A stretch of DNA of 64,000 bases. It comes from a virus. Positions 17,425 to 26,037 of this stretch are shown one piece after another. The notes beneath the pieces were generated by a model. That model saw nothing but the letters and a program-made list of their open reading frames with translations, did not search any database and had not been told where the DNA came from. Positions within the stretch are counted from its first letter, which is position 1. Every line of letters begins with the position of its first letter. The DNA is taken from positions 35,492 to 99,491 of IMG/VR virus record IMGVR_UViG_3300047362_000477; one strand, given 5' to 3'. The translations under genes and the position numbers were made by a program.

Positions 17425-18695
17425 TATTTTTCCTCAATATCTAAATTTGTTAAATCTTCACCAAAATGTTTCCAGTTCTGATTTAGTCGATGTTTCGCTA
17501 ACATCAATTCTTTTGTTAAATGCTGATCTAAATTTCCAGTTTCATCTATATGAAATCTAGCTACATCAAGCATTCTGCCTATAGGACTTTTTCTTGCTGG
17601 TGGATTGCTATTTTCCCAATCGTTCCATTTCTTTTTAATTCTATCTTTTGTTTCCTTACTAAGATTTCTAAAATCTATATAGTCATCATGTCCTGGTGTA
17701 ATTGGATTAACATTAAACCAGTCTAATTCTTTATCTCCAACTTTACTATATAACCAATCTGCTATATCAGTTATTTGTCCTATGTTTAATGCTGTCATAA
17801 CAGTATTACTAGCAAATTGTATATTAACTTCGTTTGATAGTTCTCTATACTTGTTTACAGTATCTTCTATCATTTGCCAAGTATATTTGCCTGGCCGTTG
17901 TAATGTAGCATTTTCTTTTACCCCATCAAGACTAAAAATAATATGAATTTTTTTAATCTTTTTCCAACATTCAATAACTCTTCTACTAGGAAAATGACTA
18001 GCATTAGTATGATATTCTATTGCTAGTTTTTCTGGAGTATCATTAAGCTGAATAACTTTTTCTAATAAGTCATCATGTTTGTGTTCTAGCATAGGTTCAC
18101 CACCTACAAATTTTAAATAACGTAATTCAGATAAGTCATCATCTATGTTATCATTAGATTCATGAAAGCCTCTTGGTATTTTCTTTTTAGGAAATTTAAT
18201 ACTGTAGATTGTACTACTAGCATAAGGGCCACACATAACACAAGCCATATTACAAAGACTGCTTATACCTGTTTCTAAATATTTTATTTTTGCAGGGCCT
18301 GTTGTAGTTTGTCTTGTTTTATCTGTTTTTTCATCAATGTTTAATCTAGGAAGACTTCCTCTAACTAATTTGTCGCCAGCATCTTCTGCTTTTAACAAAG
18401 AGTCTTCCATACCCCAACATTTTCCACATTGATATGGTCTCTTCCCTTCAATCATTTGTTTTCTTATACTAGTAAAGTATTCACCTTCTCTGGCTTTTTT
18501 TATTCCGTCTCTAATATGAGGAGCTGGATCGTTTTTTGTCCTAGGACCAAAAAATCTGCAACATGGCATAACAAGCCCATCAGGGCCAACTGCGGCGCCT
18601 GCCCAAAGATATGAACAATAACTTGATGTAGGTAAATCTTCTAGCCTAGATCTAATAGTTGGTGGTTGGTTATTCTTTTCCATCTTTTGGCTCAT
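17424..18695 (-). CDS. Radical SAM enzyme with N-terminal twitch/SPASM-like domain
   Basis: 423 residues. The N-terminal module has C27, CC at 45-46 and CGKC at 90-93. The core motif is C148, C152 and C155 (LCNMACVMC), with VGGEPM as the GGE motif. It ends in TAATG overlap with the nucleosidase gene and overlaps the upstream rSAM gene by 26 nt. A second ATG at 18683 is an alternative start; neither has a strong Shine-Dalgarno. Architecture and cysteine spacing match the other N-twitch members here. Function unknown beyond SAM radical chemistry. Confidence 0.85.
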   Translation of the reverse strand: MSQKMEKNNQPPTIRSRLEDLPTSSYCSYLWAGAAVGPDGLVMPCCRFFGPRTKNDPAPHIRDGIKKAREGEYFTSIRKQMIEGKRPYQCGKCWGMEDSLLKAEDAGDKLVRGSLPRLNIDEKTDKTRQTTTGPAKIKYLETGISSLCNMACVMCGPYASSTIYSIKFPKKKIPRGFHESNDNIDDDLSELRYLKFVGGEPMLEHKHDDLLEKVIQLNDTPEKLAIEYHTNASHFPSRRVIECWKKIKKIHIIFSLDGVKENATLQRPGKYTWQMIEDTVNKYRELSNEVNIQFASNTVMTALNIGQITDIADWLYSKVGDKELDWFNVNPITPGHDDYIDFRNLSKETKDRIKKKWNDWENSNPPARKSPIGRMLDVARFHIDETGNLDQHLTKELMLAKHRLNQNWKHFGEDLTNLDIEEK

Positions 18696-20100
18696 CTAGT
18701 AAGTAAGCCATCTCAGGAAATGTTGCACGGAAATCTGTGCCACGAAGTTTATCTAACTTGTTAATGTATTCTCTAAATTCAGGAAGTCTACGAGTCCAGT
18801 CTTCACTCTTAGCAAACTTAATCATTCCTCTAAGTCTTTTGATTCCATAACTAGCTTCTTCCCACTTTTCATATGGTACTTTACCTTTATGCCAGCTAGG
18901 AACACCTAGTTCCCAATTTTCTTTCCACCATTCAATAAACTCTTCATACTTGGCTTCAGTCTTATCTAAAAACTCTCTTGGTAATACTTTAACATTCAAG
19001 TGTCCAGGCCAATATACAAAGTGATAGTTAATACCACCTGCACCAAATGGCCACATATTAGTTTTCTTTAGTCCGCTTTCCTGAAGTTTCCATTTAAGGA
19101 AATCTGGAATATAATGAATGTTTAAGGCATTAACTGCACAGGCAATAGTTACTTCTACATTGTTTGATGTCATTGTATCCAAACGTTTGAACTGTCTTAA
19201 ATTATGTTCCCACTCACTTGGATATCTTATATAATCATTCATAGCACCAATGCTATCTACACTATAATGCATACGAACTTTTTGAAAGTGTTTCCATTGC
19301 TCAAGTAACCTATCTGGTAACTCAATACAGTTTGAATTGTAACGCACTTCAATTTGGTGTGCGTAACCCATTTCAATAACTTTATCTAAGATTTCATAAT
19401 GTTCTTCAATAACTGTAGACTCACCACCTGCAAAATATAATTGTCTTATGTACGGTATTTGTTTCCAAAACTGATCCCAAAACATTGGATTATCTTTGTG
19501 CCAATTATAACTTGCATCAAATTCTCTACCTTTTTTCTCCCATACCATAGTATCTTTGAGTGTTTTATTTTCAATCTGTGGGTGTAATGCTTTCCAGTCT
19601 TTAACCCAACCACTCGAGTCATGTGGGCTACACATAACACAGGCTAATTGACATTTGGTTCCCATACGTATATCGATGTAACGAAGTTTACTGTCAGTAC
19701 TTCCATCTTCGTATGTTTCTTTTTTTAATTGTTCTATGTCAATTCCATCTTTAATCCAGTAGTCCGTTTCCCATTGTCGCTTACTTCTATGTCCTGCGGC
19801 TTCTTCCTTGTAGCACTTTAAACAACTTGCCGGTTTTTCGCCGTTCATCATCATCTTACGTACACTTCGCATATAAGAATTATTCCAGCTACTATCTAAA
19901 TCTGAATTATTTAAGTTGGCAGGTCTGCCATCTTCTAGTTTCAAAACTCCAACACGACCACCGTGCTCTTTGTCGTTTGTAGCACCTACTGAACTTGCAT
20001 TTGCGGTACAACATACTCTCATACTTCCGTCTGGTCTTGTTGATAAATGAATCCATGGTAGGATACAAAATGTATCCGAAGGTAATTTGTTATCTGACAT
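18670..20100 (-). CDS. Radical SAM enzyme with N-terminal twitch/SPASM-like domain (largest member)
   Basis: 476 residues. The N-terminal module has C12 (CILPW), CC at 30-31 and CLKC at 93-96, with a roughly 25-residue insertion between the CC and the last pair compared with paralogs. The core motif is C150, C154 and C157 (KCQLACVMC), with FAGGESTV in the GGE position. It appears to be the first gene of the leftward rSAM-nucleosidase-rSAM block. GATAAATA lies about 40 nt upstream, and AAGGAAAAAT precedes the ATG. Substrate unknown. Confidence 0.85.
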   Translation of the reverse strand: MSDNKLPSDTFCILPWIHLSTRPDGSMRVCCTANASSVGATNDKEHGGRVGVLKLEDGRPANLNNSDLDSSWNNSYMRSVRKMMMNGEKPASCLKCYKEEAAGHRSKRQWETDYWIKDGIDIEQLKKETYEDGSTDSKLRYIDIRMGTKCQLACVMCSPHDSSGWVKDWKALHPQIENKTLKDTMVWEKKGREFDASYNWHKDNPMFWDQFWKQIPYIRQLYFAGGESTVIEEHYEILDKVIEMGYAHQIEVRYNSNCIELPDRLLEQWKHFQKVRMHYSVDSIGAMNDYIRYPSEWEHNLRQFKRLDTMTSNNVEVTIACAVNALNIHYIPDFLKWKLQESGLKKTNMWPFGAGGINYHFVYWPGHLNVKVLPREFLDKTEAKYEEFIEWWKENWELGVPSWHKGKVPYEKWEEASYGIKRLRGMIKFAKSEDWTRRLPEFREYINKLDKLRGTDFRATFPEMAYLLDEPKDGKE

Positions 20101-20140
20101 TATTTTTCCTTATGTGCAAGTTCGTCTGCACCGTACTGTG

Positions 20141-20147
20141 TATTTAT
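20141..20147 (-). promoter_or_regulatory. Candidate late-type promoter (ATAAATA)
   Basis: GATAAATA on the minus strand, about 40 nt ahead of the 476-residue rSAM gene, in the 59-bp gap before the upstream oxygenase gene. It resembles the T4 late consensus. Confidence 0.4.
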
Positions 20148-20159
20148 CATTAGCATATG

Positions 20160-20864
20160 TTAGATTGTATATGTTTTATCTGCTGATCCATTGTTTACTA
20201 TATTCCACGTTTCTTCTGTAGCATTGCCTGTTAACTGCAAACAAGGGCGTTTACGCCAACTTCCATTCCAAGTTAAATGAGGTAATGTACTCCACTCCCA
20301 CGTGAATATAGTACCTGCTTTCCATTGTGTATATACACGATTACCAAATTGAAATATCTGTCCTGGCTCCCAATCTTCCATAGGAATGAGGAATCTTATT
20401 TTGTTACTGTTTTGATATTGGAAATCTGGATTATCTATTACCCGTTCACCACGTGGATTACCTGGTAAGTTATCTATATGCCACATAAGCTGATCATTAG
20501 GGTATTGATCGTTAAACTTACAAGTTAGTTTATCGTCTTTGTTAAATTTTAAAAATTCTGTGATTTTGGTAAATTGAGGGAACTCGTCTGGATATTTGTC
20601 AAAGTTTACCTTACGGAACATAACGGCTTCTGGTTTGCCATCTGGGTTCTCTTTATCTTCTTCTACGTGATTTTCGCTTTTTTTATTAGCGGCGTGTTCG
20701 TATCTTTGCTCGTTGTATGCTTGATTTTGTACACCCTTTGATCTAGCTAATTCTATTTCATCAGTCCAGTCGCCTATAAAACGACCTACTATTTTTACAT
20801 ATTCGCCTTCTTGGTCTTCTCTAAACTTGTCAAAGTGCCAAGGACTTTTAAAAGGTGATCCCAT
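20160..20864 (-). CDS. 2OG-Fe(II) oxygenase-like protein
   Basis: 234 residues from the ATG at 20864, which has GGAGAG upstream; a longer reading would overlap the upstream gene. LMWHIDNLPG supplies HxD (H129, D131), followed by NKIRFLIPM, the strands around GQIFQFG, and a distal His in STLPHLTWNG (H196) with nearby Arg residues for 2-oxoglutarate. This is the spacing expected of a double-stranded beta-helix dioxygenase. It follows the sulfotransferase-like gene closely. Substrate unknown. It is the third oxygenase-like protein in the window. Confidence 0.62.
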   Translation of the reverse strand: MGSPFKSPWHFDKFREDQEGEYVKIVGRFIGDWTDEIELARSKGVQNQAYNEQRYEHAANKKSENHVEEDKENPDGKPEAVMFRKVNFDKYPDEFPQFTKITEFLKFNKDDKLTCKFNDQYPNDQLMWHIDNLPGNPRGERVIDNPDFQYQNSNKIRFLIPMEDWEPGQIFQFGNRVYTQWKAGTIFTWEWSTLPHLTWNGSWRKRPCLQLTGNATEETWNIVNNGSADKTYTI

Positions 20865-20865
20865 T

Positions 20866-21537
20866 CTATCTCTCCGGAATTGTTGCTGATGCAATATAAA
20901 CATCTGAATGCTTATGTTTATTTACCTCTACATACTCCAAAGATTTATCTAGGTTAAATGAATTCCAGTTTTTAAATAGTTCTGTACTCCACGGTTTGAA
21001 TTCTAGTCCTTTACGAACTGCAAAGTCTGTAATACTACTACTTTCTTGCCATAACAGTTCCCACATTCTATCATAGTTTTTATATCCAGGTCTATAATCT
21101 GGATAATGATCCTCATCAAAACACATAACTTCACTCCACCAAGCAAAGCTCTTTTGAGGTTCTCTATAAACTAACATAATCTTATCACCTGGAAAGTGAT
21201 TCCATATGTAATCTAAATTAAAATGCCTAGCAAACACATGACCTTTAATAATACGATATCCCTCTCCAGAGAATACATCATTAATATCATCCTGTAGTTT
21301 ATTAGGTGTAAGAAAATTAAAGTCTATCCAATCTTCACCACAGCCCATTCCTGGACCCCAATAACTACCACGATGTCCATTGTTAACATCACCTGGTGTT
21401 TTAGGTCTATGATATTGAGTTCTTTCTGGAGTTTCGTCTGTACGATCACAGGTTAAGATAGAACGTAATTGTATATCAATTCCGCTCCACCTAGATCCTG
21501 GTATACCGCATAGCCATACATTAATATTATTTGTCAA
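20866..21537 (-). CDS. Sulfotransferase-like P-loop protein
   Basis: 223 residues. WLCGIPGSRWSG at residues 8-19 resembles the 5'-phosphosulfate-binding loop. IMLVYREPQKSFAWW near residue 122 resembles the 3'-phosphate-binding R-(D/E)-P-(4)-S segment of PAPS-dependent sulfotransferases. The match is partial, so it could be another nucleotide-dependent transferase. It ends 1 nt ahead of the oxygenase start and overlaps the upstream gene by 11 nt. Confidence 0.45.
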   Translation of the reverse strand: MTNNINVWLCGIPGSRWSGIDIQLRSILTCDRTDETPERTQYHRPKTPGDVNNGHRGSYWGPGMGCGEDWIDFNFLTPNKLQDDINDVFSGEGYRIIKGHVFARHFNLDYIWNHFPGDKIMLVYREPQKSFAWWSEVMCFDEDHYPDYRPGYKNYDRMWELLWQESSSITDFAVRKGLEFKPWSTELFKNWNSFNLDKSLEYVEVNKHKHSDVYIASATIPER

Positions 21538-21823
21538 AGTGTTTTCCTAAAAATCCTGTAACGCCATTCATCACGTCTGATTTAATTGCGTCATAATCTA
21601 ATTTAAGATTAATTTTTGACATAGAGTCTACTGTTAATGCTTTTAAGATATCATCTTTTGGAGATTCTTCTTTTATCTTTTTTAGATCTTCTTGAGTCAG
21701 TACAACCTTCTCACCAGTAGCTAGGTTTATTTGGACCTCTTTAATATACTCTGCTGGTATATGGTCCATAGATACTTGATCAAAGATCAGATCAAAAGAT
21801 CTATCTTTTCTTTCAATTGGCAT
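21527..21823 (-). CDS. Conserved phage protein, function unknown
   Basis: 98 residues, acidic and Lys/Asp-rich, with predicted helices at the C-terminus (LKLDYDAIKSDVMNG). The style and the company of the next two genes upstream match small conserved proteins of T4-like marine phages, but I cannot name a family. It overlaps the sulfotransferase-like gene by 11 nt. Confidence 0.6.
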   Translation of the reverse strand: MPIERKDRSFDLIFDQVSMDHIPAEYIKEVQINLATGEKVVLTQEDLKKIKEESPKDDILKALTVDSMSKINLKLDYDAIKSDVMNGVTGFLGKHFDK

Positions 21824-21848
21824 TTTTTGCCCGCCTTCTTGTTTTTAA

Positions 21849-22475
21849 TTATTCAGCTGGTTCAGTAACTTTAGCATCAGTCTTCTTTGGTCCTGGTTTT
21901 AAACCTGGTGCCAATTCATATGCCTGAGCTTTTAAGTTTTTAGCTTCTGACTCAAACGATTTAGCTTGAGCTAATAAGTTCTTTGCCATCTGTGTATCAT
22001 CAAGAGTCTCACCTGGTGTAGCAGTTTCTGCAACTGGTGCAGGAGCGGCTTGGTCAGCTTTAACTTCTTTACCCGCCATTGGAGTCTCATCCGTTGGTGG
22101 TGCTACAATAGGTGCACCTTTAGTTTCTTCACGAACAATGTTATTAATTTCAGTTAAGCCTACTGCAATTTCTGCATTAGGTGTCATTAACACATTATCA
22201 GTAGACTGTTTCATAAGTCTTCCTGTCTTGTGAAGTGTTTGAAGCATATTAGTACCGTCTGCCATTACAGTTCTCTCTGCATACTCGTAGAAGTTAGGAC
22301 TCGCTTGAGCACCTGGTGCTTCTACTGCATTGATTACATCATCATGCATCCAGTCTGCTAGTGCATCAGTATCTACAACCAAACAACTTTTTGGATCATC
22401 TGGTAATTCTCTGAATACAACTACAACTTTTTTCTGCGTGTTGGCCAATTTACCAACGTGTTTTGTATTTCTCAT
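21849..22475 (-). CDS. Conserved T4-like marine phage protein, function unknown
   Basis: 208 residues from the ATG at 22475, with GGAGTAAT upstream; a longer reading overlaps the upstream gene. The N-terminal half is a compact domain with KVVVVFRELPDDP and DALADWMHDDV. The C-terminal half is Ala/Pro/Glu-rich and low complexity, ending in Lys/Pro-rich sequence. The latter suggests a flexible tail of a virion or scaffold protein, but this is inference. Confidence 0.6.
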   Translation of the reverse strand: MRNTKHVGKLANTQKKVVVVFRELPDDPKSCLVVDTDALADWMHDDVINAVEAPGAQASPNFYEYAERTVMADGTNMLQTLHKTGRLMKQSTDNVLMTPNAEIAVGLTEINNIVREETKGAPIVAPPTDETPMAGKEVKADQAAPAPVAETATPGETLDDTQMAKNLLAQAKSFESEAKNLKAQAYELAPGLKPGPKKTDAKVTEPAE

Positions 22476-22479
22476 ATTA

Positions 22480-22716
22480 TTACTCCTTTGCCGGAGTTTC
22501 TGCTTTTGCATCAGTTTCAACTTTTGCATCTTCAGGTTGTTCCGGTGTATTTGCTTTAATAAAAGCTACTAGCTTTTCAAAACATTTTCCTACTTGACCT
22601 GCTTCAGCGGCTTTAAATGCGCCACGTTGTGTAGCAAGGTCAATAATATTAGCTGAAAGAACAATGTCCTGAATAGACAATGTTACTGCTTCAGCATTTT
22701 TATTTTCTTCTGCCAT
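22480..22716 (-). CDS. Small conserved phage protein, function unknown
   Basis: 78 residues: a helical N-terminal part (LSIQDIVLSANIIDLA, FEKLVAFIKAN) and an acidic Ala/Glu/Lys tail. It has AGGAGATT upstream and an ATAAATA late-type box at 22750-22756. It is 4 nt ahead of the next gene and shares its low-complexity tail style, so the two probably act together. No named family. Confidence 0.6.
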   Translation of the reverse strand: MAEENKNAEAVTLSIQDIVLSANIIDLATQRGAFKAAEAGQVGKCFEKLVAFIKANTPEQPEDAKVETDAKAETPAKE

Positions 22717-22749
22717 TTTAATCTCCTTTGATTAATTAACTACTATGTT

Positions 22750-22756
22750 TATTTAT
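22750..22756 (-). promoter_or_regulatory. Candidate late-type promoter (ATAAATA)
   Basis: CATAAATA on the minus strand, 34 nt ahead of the 78-residue protein gene and overlapping the stop of the gene upstream. It is one of several ATAAATA boxes placed on stop codons here. Confidence 0.42.
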
Positions 22757-23082
22757 GCCGGCTCGTGTGCGGTATCTGCTAATTTGCTAACATAAAGGTT
22801 CTTTTTGAACTGTTCAATATCTTTGGGTAGCTCAAACCATAGTTGGTATATATGTTTTACCTTATCTAAAGGTTTAATGTGATACAACCCAGAAATATTA
22901 TCAACTAATGACTTCCAGGATATATCTTCATTGTTGGTAACAATTACTACTCTATTCCTAACCATCTTTTCTAGCAATAGAGTACCTTTGAGTAACTCCA
23001 TATCAGAATTACTTAAACTGTTACCATTTGATACTAACCTTATTTTATCTTTAGTCTTAGCTTGTTTATTAACTAATCCCAT
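22753..23082 (-). CDS. Hypothetical protein
   Basis: 109 residues, basic N-terminus (KQAKTKDKIRLVSNG), then a predicted alpha/beta stretch with VVIVTNNEDISW and a helical C-terminal half. I recognise no domain. It lies 12 nt downstream of the cold-shock gene and is probably transcribed with it. Confidence 0.5.
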   Translation of the reverse strand: MGLVNKQAKTKDKIRLVSNGNSLSNSDMELLKGTLLLEKMVRNRVVIVTNNEDISWKSLVDNISGLYHIKPLDKVKHIYQLWFELPKDIEQFKKNLYVSKLADTAHEPA

Positions 23083-23094
23083 ATTAGTACCGTA

Positions 23095-23301
23095 CTACTG
23101 TTTCTTTAACTGAACAGCCACTGGTCCTTTGTTACCATCTTCAACTTCAAATTCAATAGTATCACCTTCTACAAGTGAATCAATTCCTGAATCCTTTACT
23201 GCTGAAATATGTACAAAGATATCCTTCTCGTCGCCGTCAACGGCAATAAAACCAAAACCTTTAGTTCCATTAAACCATTTTACTTTACCTATTTTACTCA
23301 T
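23095..23301 (-). CDS. Cold-shock domain protein (CspA-like)
   Basis: 68 residues from the ATG at 23301 (AAGGAAAAT upstream). GKVKWFNGTKGFGFI contains RNP1 and DIFVHISAV contains RNP2, the nucleic-acid-binding motifs of the OB-fold cold-shock domain. Length and sequence are complete. The family binds single-stranded RNA/DNA and melts secondary structure. It lies in an operon behind the VWA protein. A viral copy could stabilise phage mRNA. Confidence 0.93.
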   Translation of the reverse strand: MSKIGKVKWFNGTKGFGFIAVDGDEKDIFVHISAVKDSGIDSLVEGDTIEFEVEDGNKGPVAVQLKKQ

Positions 23302-23314
23302 ATTTTCCTTTTCT

Positions 23315-24481
23315 TTATGTTGCTTCGTAATGTACTGTGACACCAAATGGTGCTTTAATTCTTTTTTGCTTATCACTATGGATTACAAATAATGAATCAC
23401 AGTAGTCTGGGTTACCCCAACTTTCCCAAGGGTATCCGTCTGTGAACATGACTAACTGATCTGGATTGATGTCGTTCAATTCCATATAGTTATAAACTGC
23501 ATCAAAGTCAGTTCCACCACCACCTTCAAGTTGGTAGTCGTTCATAGTTCGTCCATCATCACTATGGAATTCTTCAACACCATAAACCTTAGTGTCAAAT
23601 TGCATAATAGTAACTTTATAGCTATTATACTGATCCATAATACCCTGTACTTCAGATAGGAAGTCACGAAGCATATCTTGACTTATACTTCCTGAAGTAT
23701 CTAATGCAATCGCTATATTCAATTGCTCGTCCTTATTCATACCAGGAAAAATAACTTCTCCTGACCTTTTACTTGGACGCATAAAAGTAAAATCGTTTTT
23801 AAGAGAACTTTCTAATTGTGTTCTAAGAATATCTCTCCAATCCATTTTAGGAGCAATTAATTCATTAATCATTCTCTTAACGGATTCAGGCACATCCATA
23901 CCAGCATTTTGTGCCGCTTGGATTGCCGCTTGTTTAATTTCGTCTGCTAGTGCTTTCTTTTCTTCTTCACTTAATTCAGCACCTATACCTTTGCCATCTT
24001 TGTCACCTGGCTTAATTTCTTCTAAGTGTACATCCATACCTTTAGCATCTTTTTTATTTGCTTTAAGATGATCATAAATTTCAAAACTATTCCAACCTTG
24101 ATATTTCCAATCAAGACAAATTTTGCCACCACCTAGTTTATCTTCTGTAATTGGTTCACCTACGTTTTGTTCAACTAGTGTCATATTAATATTATAATCA
24201 GCGGCCGCATTATATAATTGCGGTTCACGATCTCCTCTTGCCTGCATATGATCAAATACACAATGCAATACTTCATGTCCCACTAAAAAGTCTAACATAG
24301 GATCTGTTAAACTGTTTACAAAATCACGATTAAAAAGAAACTTTCTACCATCTGTTGCCGCAGTAGGCAAATAGTCAGCTTCTTCAATTTTTAATCTAAC
24401 AGCCAATTGCCCAAAAAACGGTTTAGTTAATAGCAACCTAACTCTAGATTGTGTAATTCTTTCTTCAGCAGTTTTATTCAT
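23315..24481 (-). CDS. VWA-domain metallopeptidase-like protein (CobT-like partner of the MoxR ATPase)
   Basis: 388 residues. The N-terminal region has VGHEVLHCVFDH, an HExxH zinc-metallopeptidase-like motif near residue 88. After an acidic linker, a VWA-like domain carries IALDTSGSIS (MIDAS DxSxS) and, later, MFTDGYPWE. This two-part layout matches the putative metallopeptidase/VWA proteins encoded beside CobS-like ATPases in marine myoviruses. The gene has its own TTGACA/TATTAT promoter. Inference: substrate-binding partner of the MoxR ATPase two genes upstream. Confidence 0.83.
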   Translation of the reverse strand: MNKTAEERITQSRVRLLLTKPFFGQLAVRLKIEEADYLPTAATDGRKFLFNRDFVNSLTDPMLDFLVGHEVLHCVFDHMQARGDREPQLYNAAADYNINMTLVEQNVGEPITEDKLGGGKICLDWKYQGWNSFEIYDHLKANKKDAKGMDVHLEEIKPGDKDGKGIGAELSEEEKKALADEIKQAAIQAAQNAGMDVPESVKRMINELIAPKMDWRDILRTQLESSLKNDFTFMRPSKRSGEVIFPGMNKDEQLNIAIALDTSGSISQDMLRDFLSEVQGIMDQYNSYKVTIMQFDTKVYGVEEFHSDDGRTMNDYQLEGGGGTDFDAVYNYMELNDINPDQLVMFTDGYPWESWGNPDYCDSLFVIHSDKQKRIKAPFGVTVHYEAT

Positions 24482-24511
24482 CTTTATGTCCCTTATCTAA
24501 CTTATAACTAT

Positions 24512-24540
24512 ATAATACTATCTTTACCAACATATGTCAA
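24512..24540 (-). promoter_or_regulatory. Sigma70-type promoter for the VWA gene
   Basis: TTGACA (24535-24540), 17-bp spacer, TATTAT (24512-24517), reading leftward. The -35 box includes the stop codon of the upstream 112-residue protein gene. It is one of nine such promoters with identical -35 and spacing. Confidence 0.75.
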
Positions 24541-24875
24541 CCTTTATATGACAATTTAAATACCATTGCATCTGGTTGGTTTTTAAAGAAAACTTTATCA
24601 ATTTCAATATGAAAATCTTGGTGATAAAAGTGTTTTCTACAAAATTTAGTTATCCAAGTCTTATGTCCTTTACTGTATAATGGAATAATTTCACAGTTTT
24701 TCATCCACTCTTGCTTGTATTTACTAATATCACTAGCAGTATAATCTTTGAATCCCAAACCATATAATCTAATGTTAGTTCTCTGTCTTGGGGTAAATTG
24801 GGAGAGATCAACTGTCTCTCCCTCTTTTAATTTAGGCGTCAAGTACGAGTCTACCATATCGGTTAAAGTACTCAT
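24537..24875 (-). CDS. Hypothetical protein between MoxR ATPase and VWA genes
   Basis: 112 residues from the ATG at 24875, preceded by GAGAGGTT; it overlaps the end of the ATPase gene by 44 nt. The N-terminus is helical and the rest a basic, aromatic-rich alpha/beta stretch (CRKHFYHQDFHIEID). No family recognised. Its position suggests a role with the ATPase/VWA pair. Confidence 0.6.
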   Translation of the reverse strand: MSTLTDMVDSYLTPKLKEGETVDLSQFTPRQRTNIRLYGLGFKDYTASDISKYKQEWMKNCEIIPLYSKGHKTWITKFCRKHFYHQDFHIEIDKVFFKNQPDAMVFKLSYKG

Positions 24876-25956
24876 CAAACCTCTCTATCTTTTGTTGCTT
24901 AGGTACTAGCTTGTACTGTTGCATTGCAATCCTAGAAGCCATAACAACCATTTCAGTTTCAAAGTTATCCATCATAAAGCTGATGAAGTTTGAGAACCTT
25001 TTATGGTATTTGTCCATCTCCTTAGATTTAGCACCAGCTTTTTCACCAGCAATAAAACTATCTCTCAACTCATAACATAGTGATGTAGCAAGAGCATACA
25101 TAGCTGATACTTCAGTATTATCAACTTTCTTAACTTTAGCATCTAGTACATCTTCTGGAACAGGAAGGTCACCTGCAATTTTTCTATGAGCCATAAACTT
25201 GACAGCAACACCTTCTCCTACACAACCTGCAACCATATCTGTTTGTAGACTTTCAGAAAGTTCATCACCATCTTCTAGTAATTCTGAAGTAAATGTCCAA
25301 GCCCTTGGTGTAGCAAATCCACGTGAACTTGATTGTGGATCAAAGTTATAAAGATCACCTTTGGCAAATGAAAGGTATCCAACTACATCTGGGTTAACAT
25401 TATTATGAACTGCCCAATTTAACCAATCTGTAAAATCAACACGTAGTTCAAAGTGTACGAATCTATTCTCAAGTGGCTTAGGCATTCTATAAGTAACACC
25501 TTTGTCAGTCTCTCTATTACCAGCGGCAATTAAAACTACATTGTCTGGTAATACATATTGACCAATTCGTCTATTAAGAATTAACTGATAACCTGCGGCC
25601 TGTACACTAGGAGCGGCAGAGTTCATTTCGTCTAAGAAAACGATAACAGTATCAAACTGTTTCGCAAATTCTTCTGAAGGTAAATCAGCTGGTGGTAACC
25701 AAACCATTTTACCATTTTTAAGATCTGGAGCTGGGTAACCTCTAAGGTCAGTTGGCTCAAATAGTGCAAGTCTCATATCAACAACGTGAGTCTTACCTAA
25801 TGCACCAGAATCACCAATACCTTGGATTAATTCTGATTTACCAATTCCTGGAGGACCCCATAAAAATACAGGTCTCTTCTTTTTAAAAGCCCTAGTAATC
25901 AAAGTAGTGGCTTCGCTAATTTTTACAGTTCTTGTATCTGATATCGCAGTTTGCAT
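24832..25956 (-). CDS. cobS: MoxR-family AAA+ ATPase, CobS-like
   Basis: 374 residues from the ATG at 25956, chosen because GAAGGAC lies upstream; an ATG at 25992 would sit almost on the predicted transcription start. Walker A is GPPGIGKS, Walker B is VIVFLDEMN, and sensor 1 is LIAAGNRETD, followed by the LENRFVHFEL arginine-finger region. T4-like marine phages commonly carry a 'CobS' of this type. True CobS is the AAA+ subunit of aerobic cobaltochelatase, but the phage protein may instead be a MoxR-type chaperone working with the VWA protein. It is driven by its own TTGACA promoter. Confidence 0.88.
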   Translation of the reverse strand: MQTAISDTRTVKISEATTLITRAFKKKRPVFLWGPPGIGKSELIQGIGDSGALGKTHVVDMRLALFEPTDLRGYPAPDLKNGKMVWLPPADLPSEEFAKQFDTVIVFLDEMNSAAPSVQAAGYQLILNRRIGQYVLPDNVVLIAAGNRETDKGVTYRMPKPLENRFVHFELRVDFTDWLNWAVHNNVNPDVVGYLSFAKGDLYNFDPQSSSRGFATPRAWTFTSELLEDGDELSESLQTDMVAGCVGEGVAVKFMAHRKIAGDLPVPEDVLDAKVKKVDNTEVSAMYALATSLCYELRDSFIAGEKAGAKSKEMDKYHKRFSNFISFMMDNFETEMVVMASRIAMQQYKLVPKQQKIERFDEYFNRYGRLVLDA

Positions 25957-26000
25957 TTTTTGTCCTTCTTCTAAGTTTGCTTTCTTTGGCATATAATATT

Positions 26001-26029
26001 ATAATAAGATATCTTACTTATTTTGTCAA
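26001..26029 (-). promoter_or_regulatory. Sigma70-type promoter for the MoxR/CobS gene
   Basis: TTGACA (26024-26029), 17-bp spacer, TATTAT (26001-26006), leftward. Its predicted start falls next to the upstream in-frame ATG at 25992, supporting translation from 25956. Confidence 0.72.
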
Positions 26030-26037
26030 CCTATAAA

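Noticed and set aside
23315-25956. Functional cobalamin-synthesis role for the CobS/VWA pair
   Set aside because: No CobN or other cobalamin genes are present. A MoxR/VWA chaperone role is at least as likely.
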